Positions 34,382 to 47,285 are shown, counted from the stretch's first letter. The stretch: 64,000 nucleotides of DNA from Gnetum montanum (GCA_015680685.1 MNCI01003892.1:188452-252451), one strand, 5' to 3'. Made by a program: numbers and translations. Notes: generated by a model not told the origin, from the letters alone.

Positions 34382-35269
34382 TGATGAGCGGCTAGGTACC
34401 CCTACGCCCAAACATACGATTCACAAGCATTCACATGCAACTCGGTCGAATTTCGTAGACTGTAAGCACTTAACATACACCAGACCCTAACCAACGAAAC
34501 CTTGGGTAAGAATGGTCATTTTCTTCCTAATCTCACTTGTGATATTCAGCTTGCGATAGTTAAGTGAGATTAAGGCTAATGATTTTTATAGCTTTTTACT
34601 TTATCTTTTGGTGTCTAATTATCTTGGAAAGTAAGGCTAGAGTATTAAGTAATCTAAGACTATCTTAATCTAAATCTTAACTACTCCTAGCATAAGTATC
34701 TGATCCCATATTTTAGGTGCGTTTTGAGCATCCTCTAAACACTATTGGGTTACTATACATTAAGCGTCACTGGGTTACCAAGTGTTGGGTTTACATTTCA
34801 GATGGTCATACTTATGGTCTTTACGAACTTGTAAGAGAGTGAAAGTGATTAAAATAAAAATAATAGAAACTTAAGTAGCTATCAAATTATAAACATATTA
34901 AACTAATGAATGCAATAAATGACTAAGTCCAAATGCTGCAAGGAATGCTTGAAGAGTTCATCTTTATTTCCATTCATGCCAATGGGCTCAGATACATCAA
35001 CACTCGAATAAAGAGCCGATCACTTTTCTTACACCTGTTGTAGGCACTTGGAAAATATTCTATCTCCTATGGGAATAAACTGCAAGAGCTTCGCTACAAC
35101 AAACTGAAAGGTACCTAAATGAGGCAGAAGGCCTTCTTATTTATACGCTGAAATAGGCTCTGTGTAAACAGGGCCCCATCGACGCATGGAAGGCTATGTC
35201 GATGGGGCCACATCAATGCGGCCACGTATACGTGGCCTAGTCGATGCATTGACTAATGGCACTCCATTA
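34382..35269 (-). repeat. E1 5' LTR
   Basis: This LTR of about 888 bp starts TGATGAGCGG and ends 'actccatta' (worn from CA). A minus-strand TATA box lies at about 35136-35147. It drives transcription leftwards in intact relatives. It pairs with 24952-25858. Confidence 0.9.
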
Positions 35270-36330
35270 GTAGCTCCCCCACGACTATTGTCAAATAAGT
35301 AGATACAAAAAATTGATTAGGATTTATCTTTAGCAAATTTTATGGTGGATTTTGTAGATTATTTGGAGTTATTGAATGATTTGATTTGTAGGATATTCAC
35401 AAGAACAAGCTTTTTTGGCTTACTTATGTGATAGATGTGCACGCTGCTAGATTTGTATGTAGCCTAGATAATCTAAGTTCCTTTCCATAACATCTAAAAC
35501 TTTGTTCGTTGCATTACATAGTTTGGATTATACTAGACAACTTTATCACTTGATCCAATGTGAGCAGTTTTAATCATAGCATCATCTTGAAATTTTTTAT
35601 ATGTCTTATGAATCTCATTAAGTATGAGAGTGACTAGCCAATTTTCATCTAATAGGTCGAGTTTTATTAAGCGTTATTTTTGGATAGAATCATGGTTTAT
35701 CTCCAAGGAGCACATAATGGTTAAGGTATGAATCTTTTCTTGGATTGGTAAGGTTGGTAGTTTGTCATATATAAGTTTATACAATGAATATCCTATGGGA
35801 AGTTTTCAAGTGAATTTATAGGCCCACAAAACATCATTAAGCTTGGTGCTCTAGTCTTTTCTATATCTACTAATAGTTTTAGTTAATATTCATGTTATCT
35901 CTCTATTAGTCACTTTAGCCTATCCATTTGCTTGAGGATGGTATAGTGTTATCAAATTATGCTTGCCCTTAAGATGTTGCATAAATTTTTTTCAACGTAG
36001 CTTTGGTGAAGTATGTTCCATTATTTGAGATTAACATTCTTAGTACTCCAAATCTGTTCATCACATGTTGCTAAAATAATTTGGCTACTATTGTTGATGT
36101 TCAATCCTTAACTACATTAGCTTCATTCCATGTTATACAATATTTAATGACAACAATTATATATGAATTCTCTTTCGACATCAGAGTGATAATTTCAGTG
36201 AAGTTAATTCCCCAAATATCGAGCAATTCCAATGATTATATCAACTATTATGGTATCTCATACATGGTTAACATTGCTCTGTCTCTTTGACATCTAGTTG
36301 TTGGTTCAATTTCTACTTCACTTCTGGTGT
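35270..36330 (-). pseudogene. E0 integrase fragment (right part, after E1 insertion)
   Basis: It begins 'gtagctcccccacgactattg', the continuation of E0's S/IN border. It then aligns with E2's integrase flank and core: 'gtgatagatgtgcacgctgctag' (35427) matches E2 near 41123, and 'gtactccaaatctgttcatcacatgttg' (36043) matches E2 41735. In the minus sense the core covers the first catalytic region and the segment around 'MNRFGV'. Many stops and frameshifts occur. RT, protease and gag of E0 are missing to the right. Confidence 0.7.
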
Positions 36331-36370
36331 GGTATCAATTGAGTAGTAGCCTTGTAGTAAGACATGCTTG

Positions 36371-36506
36371 TTTAGTGGGTTCACTTTCATTACTTGAAGT
36401 GTTGGTAAGGTGCTTATTTTGTCCATGGTAATAACACATTTAGTAGGTTCACTTTCATTATTTGAAGTGTTGTTAGGATACTTTAATTGTCCATGGTAAT
36501 AAGACT
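36371..36506. repeat. 68 bp tandem duplication
   Basis: The unit 'tttagtgggttcactttcat' through 'gtccatggtaataa' is repeated at 36371 and 36439 with several mismatches. Confidence 0.75.
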
Positions 36507-36699
36507 AAAGTTCTACTTTGAGTGCAGTCACTCAAAAAGAGGTTGGTCTTTCACTTATCTAACAATGCTCTAGTAACCCACCTTAATGGGATTTGTGTTA
36601 AACCTAAGGTGATGACCATGTATACTGGCTTATCCTTATCTTGACACCTTACCCAAAGTGGAGCCCAAAATTTAGTTGTGGTAATGTAAAGAAGTTTGT

Positions 36700-37130
36700 A
36701 TGCCATTATTTACAGTTTTTAGTATTAATATATACAATTTTAATAGCATGAACTTGTTTTTAAACCATATTTAATGATCCATTTAGGTTAATTAATGGCA
36801 AGTAAACTACCTACATTGTAAAAAGAAACCTACGCAAGCTGCTTTCTAATTAAATGAATGCTTTTGGCTTTTTTCTGCATTGTGAAGAAAGTAAAATCTA
36901 ACGTTTCATCATTCTATGCATGATACAAAGCAGACATGGCATATCGTTTTCAAGTTATAAATGCTGTAGGCATCTCTTTTGGAAGTAAATCTATGGACCA
37001 TACAAAGCCAATGTTGGATATCATTTTCAATTAATAAATGCTCTTGGCATCTCTTTTGAAAATAAAGTCAGATTTTGTTGTACTGCTGAAGCATACACAT
37101 AAGATGCCTGACGACAGCTATGTAGTATAT
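36700..37130. repeat. Dispersed repeat, inverted relative to the 16-17 kb array
   Basis: 'gatatcattttcaattaataaatgctc.tggcat' (about 37015) is the reverse complement of the array unit near 17250 ('atgcccaaagcatttattaattgaaaatgatat'). A second, weaker copy lies at 36840-36990. It sits exactly between the E0 integrase fragment and the truncated E2 ORF Q, so it marks that junction. Confidence 0.6.
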
Positions 37131-39197
37131 GGAGGGCCTCATTTTTCCATGTGCTAATTTCAATTGTTAATTTTTGATGGATAGCATGGACTTCTTTCAT
37201 TGATAGGGTCCAATTTTCTTTGCCTTATTTGCTCATGTCTTGGTTAAATCTAATAAATTATTCTCTTAATTCATGGATACTTTCTTTGAGAACATTTTAA
37301 TAGCTTCTTAATATCTATCAACCTTGTGTTCTTAGAAGCAATTCTCTTGTTTTTTTTCCTTGTAGGATAATTATGGCTTTTGTATGTGCATAAGTTAGGG
37401 CTTCTATCACAAATGCATTCCATATTGCTTTCTCTCTCTCCATCTCTACCTAAATATTCGTAACTATGAGCTATGTTAATTCCTTCTAATTTTATCCAAT
37501 TTTTCTAACACTACATACAATGCATGGTCTTTTCTTTTCTCTTTTAAGGCAGTTAATTAAGCTTGTAGCCTTTGCTCTTCATTTTCTACATGTTTTGCTC
37601 TTATCTTGATCATTATTAGCTTACCTTTTGTGGAGATTAAATTTGAATGAACTATAGTGATATCACTGGTGATATCAAAAATAGTTTGCATAACTTGGCC
37701 TATTTATAGAAGTTGATCTAAAATATCTTCATGTTTTGCTAGGGTTATGGATGTTTCAACTATCATTTCTACATCTTTGGCTCTAGTAATGTCTATTGGT
37801 GGCACAATGGGCATATTAAATTATTCTTTTATGTAATTGATGATTACCTCTATTGCTCCTACTACATCTTTATTTTGCATCATCTTAACGATGACTCCTT
37901 CTTCAATTTCTAACATAACTTAGAAAGATGTAGTGTTCCTTAAAATCTGTTGTGCCCAATCTTCATTCTCTCTTACCTATAAAAATATCTATCCACTACT
38001 AGATCCAATTGATATTATAGGCCTTATGGAGTTATCTCAAACTTTGTATAAGGTGGAACCTTCCTTTGTTCCCCAACTTATTATTTTTGTAATATGTTGC
38101 AAATGGCTCATGGAAGGTTTGTAGTGCTATTGTGCTAGTGGAGCACTTTGTTCAGGTCTATCATGAACTAGTGTTGACTTGCTAGGTCCTACTTGTTCCT
38201 ACCCTATTACTAGAATATTGCTCATGGATGTTGAACTTACTACTCCTTCAATGTACACTAGCTTCTTCAGCTGATCTTTCTTTGGTCACACTGGCTTGGA
38301 CATCTTAGTATATGATGCATTCTTGTCTTTTTGTAAGACATCATTTGTGTATCATAGAATCCTAGCTTGATTGCACAATATTTTGATGAGGCAAGGTAAT
38401 GGAAGTGTGAGTTTCCTTGCTTTCTTTTCTTCAAACCTTCTCTAAATTTCTAAGAAGAACAAATGAGCTATATTGGCATTGAATTTCTCCTTGAGAATTG
38501 TACTTCATCTAGTGATGTAGGTGGAAATTTTGTTGAGCCATTTGGTGGGAAAAAGATGGTAGGTTCCAATTTTGAAATATAGTTTCTCCTCAGTAGTAAA
38601 TTCAATATATTCTTTATCTTCTTTTCCATAAGCTCTTTATAGTCAAAACTTCTTTACATCTATGTTAGATTTGGTAGAGATCTACGCTATGTTGGCTTTG
38701 ACATTTGGAATATTAAGTGCCTTGGTAATGACTTCAACTGAATAAGGCACAAATATTCCTTGAATTTTTATAGTAGCATCATCTTGCTTGTTTTTCCAGA
38801 ACTAGTAAACTTCTCCTAAGTGACATTCACCATCACAAGAGAGAGTTGACCATAGATGAGAGGCTTGGAGTTGTGTTTGGATGTTCTTAAGCATGAACTC
38901 TATGAATGGTTTGAAATTCAATTCCATAATCACTATGAACATGATTGATGTTTCTTGAATTACTTGGAGACATTTTATTGATAGCATGAGGTAATGTCCT
39001 TGCTTTAGGAATGATGGTTCTTTAGCTTTAGCCTATGAAAATTATTCTATGGTAGGTGTTTATTGGTGAATTATAAAGGATTAAACCTCCTACTTCACTT
39101 GTGGAGTTTGTTCTTCGGTTTTCCCTCAGCCTTGATCTCTTGGTCTTTTACTTCCATGCTATGAGGTTTCTTCTATTTTGGGTCTTTTGGGGGTCAT
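37130..39197 (-). pseudogene. ORF Q of E2, C-terminally truncated
   Basis: It starts at ATG 39197 (M-T-P-K-R-P-K, the same basic start as E1). 'HLGEVY' and the preceding 61 residues (38987-38802) match E1 'YLGETY' at 28535. A segment equivalent to the E1 'LPFPCLI' region lies near 38400. The frame runs out of homology at 37130, equal to E1 26870, where the dispersed repeat begins. Stops are frequent. Confidence 0.6.
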
Positions 39198-40967
39198 ATT
39201 TAATATATTATTCTAGGTGTTAGAAATATTTGGCTCAAATTAACTCTTCTACATGAAATACTCTTCCCCATGACTATCTTTGTCTCTCCAAGATCAAACA
39301 AGTTCAAAAATCACATAAATCAGAGCTTTGATGAGAGAGTTACAGTGTTTGGAAGTTTCGTTGATAGAGGCTAAGAAAAATAGCATGAACTCCCTATGCT
39401 GAAAATGAGAAGAATGAAAAATTTTCTAACTTTGTAGGTGTATATATAGATTTTTGTTATCATGACATCATAGCTATGATCTCATAGGGCCTAATACATC
39501 ATAGTTGCAATGTCACCACTGAAAAATTTTGATTTTTGAGCAATTCTTGATGGAAAAAACTAAGTTAAAATAATAGTTTGGAAGATATAGAGATGATCTA
39601 AAGTGATCTTGATCATAAACAATGCTCAAAATATGTGTTTTTGGTGAACAAAGGCCATAAACAAGAAATCTTTGGTAAAGAAGGTTAATGAGATGTATAA
39701 GAGATGGTAGTAAGGGTTGCCAAAATTATGATTAGTTGTGAGAATATAGGAAAGTAAAAATTGATAGTTGAAGTGTTTTTGAGGCACAAGATGATGTGGA
39801 ATTGATTTTTAGCATGAAAAATAAGAGTTATACAAGTGGGTCCATTAGTGCCCTTGTATAACCACATCTATAAGTGTCCATAGGCACTCAAGGAGTTGAA
39901 TGTAGAATAGATTTTTTTTGCAAAACATACATGTTAGAATTGCCAAAATTAGAAAATACCACCATATTATACAAAATCATAGAGTTATGACTGTATATAA
40001 CAGTGAGGTGGAATGGGAGTAGAAAGGATTACAGAAATTAGGGCATGAGGTTTTGTACCATAGGAATAATGAATTCTTATGTGTGATAAATGGTTAAAGT
40101 GATCATTAGCCTTTCTATCCAAGATCCAAACCAACTCCATACCACTTACTAGTGATATTTCATTGCATTATTCTAGAACTAGCAACTACAAGATTACCAG
40201 TGCTACAAGAAGAATTAATACCTAGCAATGAAGTTCAAGGAAGTAGTTTATTAATAACACATCTTTATTTTTTGGATTTCTAAGTACTTACCTACCTTCA
40301 GGTGTAGGTAACATGTCTTTCCAAAGGACTACCTTCAGGCATGGATAACATGTCTTTCTAGTGACATGGTAAGGTAGCACTTATTTTAGACATACTTCTA
40401 GTTTTTGTTAGAACTTAAGTAAATAATACAACTTAACAGTAGGGTAAGAATTATAGTAGTAGCCTTAGAGAATCCATAAATCCCCTTGATATCACACCCT
40501 TGTTGTTCCCACTTGGTTCTTTACTTTTCTATTCACTCATAATGTCATAAGTTTATTTTAGTTTTATTGTAAAAAGAATATCATTATGACCATGGTAAGA
40601 ACCTCGTATTATTAAAAATGAGTGAATGGATGATGTGGTCTCACTACATATAGAATCAATATTTCAATGAGCTGATAATATAAGGCAATATTCACATTAT
40701 TGGAACTACATCTTCTTCTATTCCTTGCACTTTATTAGAAAAATCAAAAAATATGTATACAAAAGGATGACAAAAACATTCTAGAAAAATGATAAGAATT
40801 GCAAAAATGATAAGAAAAGGAAAATGTGAAAAGAATTTAAAAGGTATCAAAGAATACAAAATTATTAAGAAATGAGAAATGTATAGAAGAATAAAAAAAA
40901 TATCAAAGAATATGAAAATGTAGTAAGAAAAGAAAAAGGGTTCAATGCCTAAGTATCAAACTCAACA
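39198..40967 (-). mobile_element. E2 module S2: noncoding region between integrase and ORF Q
   Basis: This is the counterpart of E0's 23560-24951 and of E1's 28951-29960. It holds a pyrimidine tract 'cttccccatgactatc' (39264-39279), a TATA-like run (39439-39449, minus) and a long A-rich end (40730-40950). It closes with 'actcaacatccccatgacta' beside integrase. No coding family was recognised; the 60-residue frame at 39867-39685 has no signature. Confidence 0.55.
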
Positions 40968-42200
40968 TCCCCATGACTATTATTGAAAACAATTAACCTA
41001 AAGATGGAATGGTTAAGATGGGTTGGTCAACAGACTAGAATCCATAGAGGAATCAAAATATATGTAGAATGGTTTGACTAGTTGAATATTATCCAAGATG
41101 AGATTTTGTGAGTTGGTTGGGTGATAGATCTACATTGCGCTTGATTGGTATGTTACATGGATGATATAGGATCTTTCACATAGGATTTGGATCTTAGCCT
41201 TTTGTGGTACATGACTAGGATTGTAATATAGGACTTTATTGCATGGTTGGATTAATACTTATCTTATTTGAGCATCATGCCTATATTAGGAGTATTTCTT
41301 GAGAACCTCATTACTCATCAAAGCTACAAGTTTGTTTTCATCTTAAAGGTTAAGATTCATGAGATATTATTTTTGAGCTAATTTTAAGTCTAGGTCAAGT
41401 ACACTAGTAGTGGTCAAAGTCTATACCTTTGCTTAGATTGGTAGTGTAGGAAGCTTTTCCTAAACTAGTTCATAGTGAAAATATCCTATTGAGAGTTTCC
41501 ATGTGGATCTATATGCCCATAGAACATCATTTAGCTTAGTGCTCTAATCCTTTCTAAATTGACTAACTATTCTAATTAATATTCTAGTGATTTTTCAATT
41601 AGTCACTTCTACTTAACCATATTCTTGGGGATGGTATGATGTAGTTAACTTATGATTCACTCTAAGTTGTTGCATTAGCTTTTTAAATATAGATCTTGTA
41701 AAATGAGTCTCATTATTAGATATGAGCATGCATGGTACTCCAAATCTATTCATCACATGTTGTTGAAAGAACTTGGTAGCTATTTTAGCTATGCAATCCT
41801 TGACTGTAGTTACTTCTACCCACTTTGTACAATAATAAATTATCACTATGACATAAGATTTTCCATTGAACATCGGTGTGATGGGCCCCATAAAATCAAT
41901 TCCTAAGATATCAAATGGGTCTAATGATTGTATCCATTGATGTGGTCCTTCATTTCTAGTCATTAATCCTCTACTATGTTAACATCTTTCAAAAGATTGG
42001 GTAAATTGATGTGCATCCTTGAATATGGTAGGCTATAAGTAGCTTGCCATCATCAACTTTAGTGTTATTCTACATCCTACATAATGACCACCACATGATC
42101 CCTCATGCACATCTTGTAGAATTCTTTATTGAGTCTCTTCTGGAACACACATTCTGACTAGTCCATTGGCACATACATTGTAAATATTTCCATTAATTTT
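40968..42200 (-). pseudogene. E2 integrase, decayed
   Basis: The best open part is 41963-41613 (116 residues). It shows the Ty3/gypsy integrase core 'GIDFMGPI' (first catalytic Asp), 'KWVEV', 'FGVPCMLISNNETHF' and 'YHPQEYG'. The second catalytic Asp of the D-D-E triad is replaced by Asn in 'SNNETHF' (family S-D-N-G-T-H-F), a GAT to AAT change. The zinc-binding N-terminal part would lie at 42000-42200, where 'H' and 'C' positions are only partly recognisable. The frame downstream (41600-41000) is broken. It inserted element DNA in active relatives. Confidence 0.8.
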
Positions 42201-43860
42201 CATATATCATTTAACTTTGTGGAGGAATTTTTCTTTTTATTTCTTATTCCACTCAATAGTAAGCTCTTGTGTAGTGATACAAGTTATGTAGTCAGTAATT
42301 CATGAATTTTTTTTGAGTTAATAGTCATTGTTGTCCTTGTAACCAAATCTTGATTGGGAACTCGGTCTAATAATGGTTCATCTTATTCTTGTAGTTCCCA
42401 TCTTACTCTTGACAAATGATCAACTAAAAAATTTTTAGTTCCTTTCTTGTCTATCATACTGATGTTAAACTCCTATACTATCATAAGTCATTGTATTATC
42501 CTTGAACTTATTATTAGTTTATTCTTCAAAAATCTAATTGCACTATGATCGATGTGGACATAAATAGGATACTCAGGCACATAATGTGTAAACTTTTCTA
42601 GTGCACACACCATAGCCATAAGCTCCATTTCTATAGTGGTGTAATTAAGCTATGCTCTGATGATGCTTTGACTAGCATAGTGTATGAAATATGGTGTTTT
42701 CTAATCATCAAGCTAAGTGAGTACTACTCCTAGTGCATAGTTTAAAGTATCTATCATAAAGTGGAAGGGCTTAGATCAATTCAGAGCTCAAAGGATTGGT
42801 GTTTCTACTAATTTTTTCTTTAATGTTTTGAATGCCTTTAAACACTGTTCTATCCATTGGAATAGTGCATCTTTCTTTGTATGTTTTACTAGTGGCATTG
42901 CTATCTTTGACAAGTTCTCAATAAATATTTTGTAATATCTTGTATGGCCAAGGAATGATTTGACATCTTTAATAGTTTATGGTTTCTAGGTGATGTTTTT
43001 AATAACTCTTATCTTACTAAGATATATCTTTATTTATTTTTTAGATACATTATTTCTCAAAATAATGTCATCTTGGACTATTAAATTGATTTTTTTCCAA
43101 TTAAGGTTTATGTTAGTTTCAACACATCTCTTTAGAACCTACTTTAATTAGTCCAATGCTTATTTGAAGTCTAGCACATATGTTGAAGAAGCATCCATGA
43201 ATACTTCCACTCCATTGCTAATGTGTTTTTTGCAAGATGCTCAGTATAAGTCTTTGGAAGGTAGCAAGAGCATTACATAAGTAGAAAGACATCTAGTTAT
43301 AGTAAAACATCCCTTGTGGACTAGTGAATGCAGTCTTCCATTGATCTCCTCGTGCAATGTAGATTTGGTTATACCTATTGTACCCATCAAGAAAATTGTA
43401 ATATTGATGTCCTAAAATAGTATTAAAGACCTATTCAACAATTGGTAAAGGGAAATAATCATTGAATATTGCCAAATTTAACAAGTGGAAGTCAATGTAG
43501 ACCCTCCGCTTTCCACCTTTCTTTGTTACAATAACTAAGGAACTAACCCATTCACTATCTACTATTGGATAGATGAACTCTCATTTGAGTTTAGGATTCA
43601 ATCTTCTTTGGGATTGGTGGCAAGGTTTGATAGGTAGATCTATATAGATTTGGTGTTGGCATATGCATGGATTTATACCTATTATTTCATCATAGGACCA
43701 TGCGAATGTTTTTGGCCATTTATTTAGCAATTGCAATAGTCTTCTCTTTTTCTCTTTATCAAGATTTGCACTTATAATTACTAGTTTCTTGTAGTTCAGA
43801 AAGGCATATTCTAGTACATTTGGTAGGACTTTCAATTGTAAGGATTTTAGTTCATAATTC
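42201..43860 (-). pseudogene. E2 reverse transcriptase and RNase H, decayed
   Basis: The N-terminal RT extension is open at 43835-43581, with 'LLQLLNKWPKTFAWSYDEI' followed by 'INPCICQHQIY'. It is typical of plant Ty3/gypsy RT ('FAWS..D..GI....C.H.I'). Later pieces are 'FPLP' (about 43455), 'FLDGYN' (about 43390), a 'KTAFTSP' block (about 43335) and the catalytic box 'VEVFMDAS' (43207-43187). The box should read F-M-D-D but has Ala for the second Asp. RNase H-like sequence follows around 42660-42500. In-frame stops are dense, several at expected Gln codons. Confidence 0.75.
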
Positions 43861-44800
43861 TCTTAAATCTCTAGTTTTCCCCATTTGATGCCTTCTTCTT
43901 AAAATGATTGTACATAGGGATGTTTCCTTATAGGTAATTGTAATTTTATTCAGTGGTTCCATGCATATATCAGACTTTGTCTCTTTTTTAGTAATTAGCC
44001 ATTGGGTGCCTTCATATTTTTTCATAGCTACGACATTGTTACACACATATATCCTCTATACATTGATTACATGTTGTATTGGTTTCTTATTTTATGGTCT
44101 ACATTTTCTACACACAATTGCACCAATTATTGCTATATGCAATACATGGACCCCTATCATCTTTGTATGATTTTAGCTTCATATTTCTTGGTATTTCTAA
44201 GGACAAGCCTTTGATCCCTAGCTTAGCATTTATAATGCTAAGCCATGCTCTTCCCATAATGATAGGAAAATTTCCCTTGTTTTTCCCTATGTGTATGACA
44301 TGAAAATTAGTAGGATATGACCAACTACTTATGGTGATGATAACATCTTTCACTTAACCCATTGGAATAGTGATTGACTAATCCATAAGCTCTAGTTGAA
44401 TATCACTCTTGTTTACCAAAGGAAGATTTTAGGCTTTGTACATGTCTTGCAAAATCAAATTTACACTTAACCTAGAATATAGTACAAATTTGCATGGTTT
44501 GTGACCTGATATTTGGAGATATACTAAGGGACTTCCTTGGTCTTTTCTCTATTTGGAAAGTGCTCTTGCCTTATTCCAATGCATTACAGTTTGGATGAGC
44601 ATGGCAATAGTTAAATTTAGATCTATAGAGTATGGAAGCTCAGTGTTCCCTTCAAGAGCATTTTTGGATGGTGTTAATGTAGGTGAAGTTCCCATTCTTT
44701 GAATTGTTTCTAGACTTATTCTAAAAAATGGATGTTTCCTAGATTTAGGTTCATTTACTAACACATCCTCTTATGTATTGACTAACCTACTAGCATTCTT
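43861..44800 (-). pseudogene. E2 protease region, decayed
   Basis: Open piece 44353-44108 contains 'SSWSYPTNFHVI' and 'FPIIMGRAWLSIINAKLGI', matching the E1 protease half (31470-31360). The catalytic segment lies near 44500-44455 and reads 'LYSRLSVNLI': the Asp-Leu-Gly of E1 is replaced, so the active site is lost. The 71-residue frame at 44764-44549 is the linker before the protease. Confidence 0.65.
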
Positions 44801-47020
44801 TTACTACAATTGTGTTGATAGTTTTCCATACATAACTAGTGGTGGTATTGGTGGTAGAGAGTTAGGAGGCTAAATTGATGAACCAACTATTGGTTGATGT
44901 GCATAAGAATTAGGATCCATTCATGAGGTAGTGGATCTATGATAGTTTGATGGATAGTAGTGAGATGAAGTATGGATTGAAGCATTGCCCAGAGAGATTA
45001 AACATTGAATGTAATATCCATAAATATTTGTTTACTAGTATGAATATTGTTACCTTGGTAGTGGAATTCCACATACTTTTGGTTGTTGCCACTACTGCTA
45101 ATATTGCTCTTGTAATTGAGGGTAGGCTCTACTTGGATAATATGATGGTTGGTAAGGTTGTTGGAAGTTACCTTGTTGTTAAGGTAATCATCCTGGCATC
45201 TATTTCTTGATAAATTTTGAGTTAAGCATATATGTCCTCAACTCTTGTAAGTGGACCATAATAGAGAAACATCCCTTATGATGTTCATAGTGGCATACTT
45301 TGCATTTTTCTTCATCTTCTGAACTGGAGTCTATGAACTCCTCAACTACAGTAAATTTTTCTTTATGTTTATAGTTCTCTCATTCATTATCTCTTCTTTT
45401 GTTTCTTTTCTTATTCTTTTTTAGAACTTATTTAGTCTTTTCCTCTATGATCTTAAGTGTAGTAGCAAATTTTTCATCCACTAAGTTCCACATTTTCTCT
45501 ACCTTTGTCGCAATGTCATTGACTATTTTTTAGATGGGTAGAGTCTTCTTTTGGAGGACATCCTCTAAAGTTTCTCCTTCCTATCTCTCACACATTCTCA
45601 CATTCCTTTTTCTTATTATAGGATCTTGATTGTACCATTCTACTAATTCTATTTTCTTTAATTCACTTTTCTCTATGGTCACCTAGTATATTAGTCTTTG
45701 ATTTTGATGGACTTTCATTTTTGATAATCTACCTTGGAAATATACCACAAGAGTTTCTCTAGTCTCATTCCTTAATCCATCAATAATATGCCTTAGTTAC
45801 TCCATTTAAGAATATTCATGGTCTGGGCATCTATGCAGTAACAAATAATGTCTACCCATTGCTACATCAAGGGAATTATGTATCCCCTGCTTTCATCCTT
45901 AAATTTGCTTCATTAAATTGGACACTCTTGAAAAGGTTTGATACTTATCATTAAAAAGTTATAGGATGGCACTCCATCTTTAGATGGTTTATAATTTTAA
46001 GGATTGTCACCAACTCTTCACTTCCTTCATGAGTGTTCTAGAAAATAACTTTAACTTCTACCAATCATTCTTAATGTTCTAAAGGGCATAAACATCATGG
46101 AATGCTTGGAGGTGATGCTATCGATCTACATTATATCCACCTTCGAATTTAGTAATGTTGTTCACATTGAGTCACTTAATGGAACTATCCCTTATGTGCA
46201 TGGTAGGAATATATACTACTTCTCTTAGACTAATCATATTTCAAGTGGCTACTAGGAGTTCTTCATGATCTTTGGTTTCGTAGACTTTATTGTAGTTATG
46301 ACCTCTTCACTGCTCATAATGCTCTCTTTCTTTATGCCTAATCCTATCTCTTCTTTGTCCATAGTTGTTATCCTCTTCAGTGGGATACCTTCTTTGATGT
46401 GCACATCTCTCACGTTCTTCTCATATTTTCTTGTCAAAGTCTCTTAATCTTCGTTTCATCTTGTTGAATTCCAAAGATGAACATGAGGAGGAAGAGGAAA
46501 TAATTGGAGAAGGATGCTAGCTAGTTCTCCTTCGATGAATCCATGATTCATTCTCTTTTTTGTTTTGCAGAAGATTTAGCTCTTAAGCTCTGCCTATGTT
46601 TGAAGTCCTTCATATCTCTCATAGGTGTTTTTGTAGGGGTTGAATGCAATTGTATTTTGATAGGTTCCTCTAGACAAATTATTGGTGTCTATGAATGATA
46701 TTCATGAGTTTGATGGAGTTCTTCCATTATGAATGTATCATCATTTATTTCTTTCTGGACAACAATGTGAGGTGCTTTCTTTCCTTTGTTACACTCATGT
46801 CTTGTCTCTATGGTAGCATCCCTTCTTACTTGTGCTTTGGTAGGTTGATATGACCTAGTCATGTGTTTAGTGACATGGTATCCTTCTTGTGCATCACCAA
46901 GGTTCAACCTCTTCAAGGTTTCTTGGAATATTGTTGGTGTAGAAGGATGCAAAACAATGTTGTCTTGAAAATCCTTCCACATTAGATGGACATCCTAGCA
47001 AAAAATAAATATGAAATTAG
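44801..47020 (-). pseudogene. E2 gag, decayed
   Basis: The N-terminal piece 46982-46689 ('MWKDFQDNIVLHPS', then 'LNLGDAQEGYHV') parallels E1 'WRDMEGNIVLPPN' near 34065. The capsid core near 46200-45830 has weak remains of the E1 signature. The Cys/His cluster 'CKVCHYEHHKGC' (about 45306-45271) has the same CX2CX3HX3C spacing as E1. A Gln/Tyr-rich tail follows (45200-44850). No long open frame survives. Confidence 0.6.
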
Positions 47021-47285
47021 GATATTATGAATCAATATAAGCATATGAAATTCTAGTTTGGATGGGTGCACTCGAATCTTCTTCATCATATTCCTTATCA
47101 AGGCTCTTATGAGTTTCTTTAATAGGTGGTGACTTTTCGTTAAGTGTAGAAACCATATTATGTTTTTTACGCTCTTAAGTATGTGTGGGCATGTTAAAAG
47201 AATTAATTCAAGTGTGAAAGATAAAATTTGTAATTTTTAATACAATGAAATATATAAAATCAACTATTAAGAAAACAATGACACA

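Larger units (their letters stand above)
24952..35269 (-). mobile_element. E1: Athila-like Ty3/gypsy retrotransposon, nested in E0
   Basis: This 10.3 kb element (gap included) is read on the minus strand. LTRs lie at 24952-25858 and 34382-35269. The order from the 5' LTR is PBS, gag, protease, assembly gap, module S1, ORF Q and 3' LTR. Four of five flanking bases match (GTAGG on the left, GTAGC on the right), consistent with a 5 bp target duplication. The primer site resembles the tRNA-Asp site of Athila/Tat elements, and the gag and protease motifs fit that lineage. RT, RNase H and integrase are not seen between 30739 and 31079. Either they are in the 339 N gap or, if the gap size is right, they are deleted and E1 is non-autonomous. 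The LTRs differ by roughly one base in ten over the first 120 bp by eye, so the insertion is old. Confidence 0.85.

Noticed and set aside
23560-40967. The two S modules as LTRs of one element
   Set aside because: They are homologous and sit before a PPT-like motif, but no TG start or primer site adjoins them, and E2's 5' LTR is of the other type; an internal module fits better.
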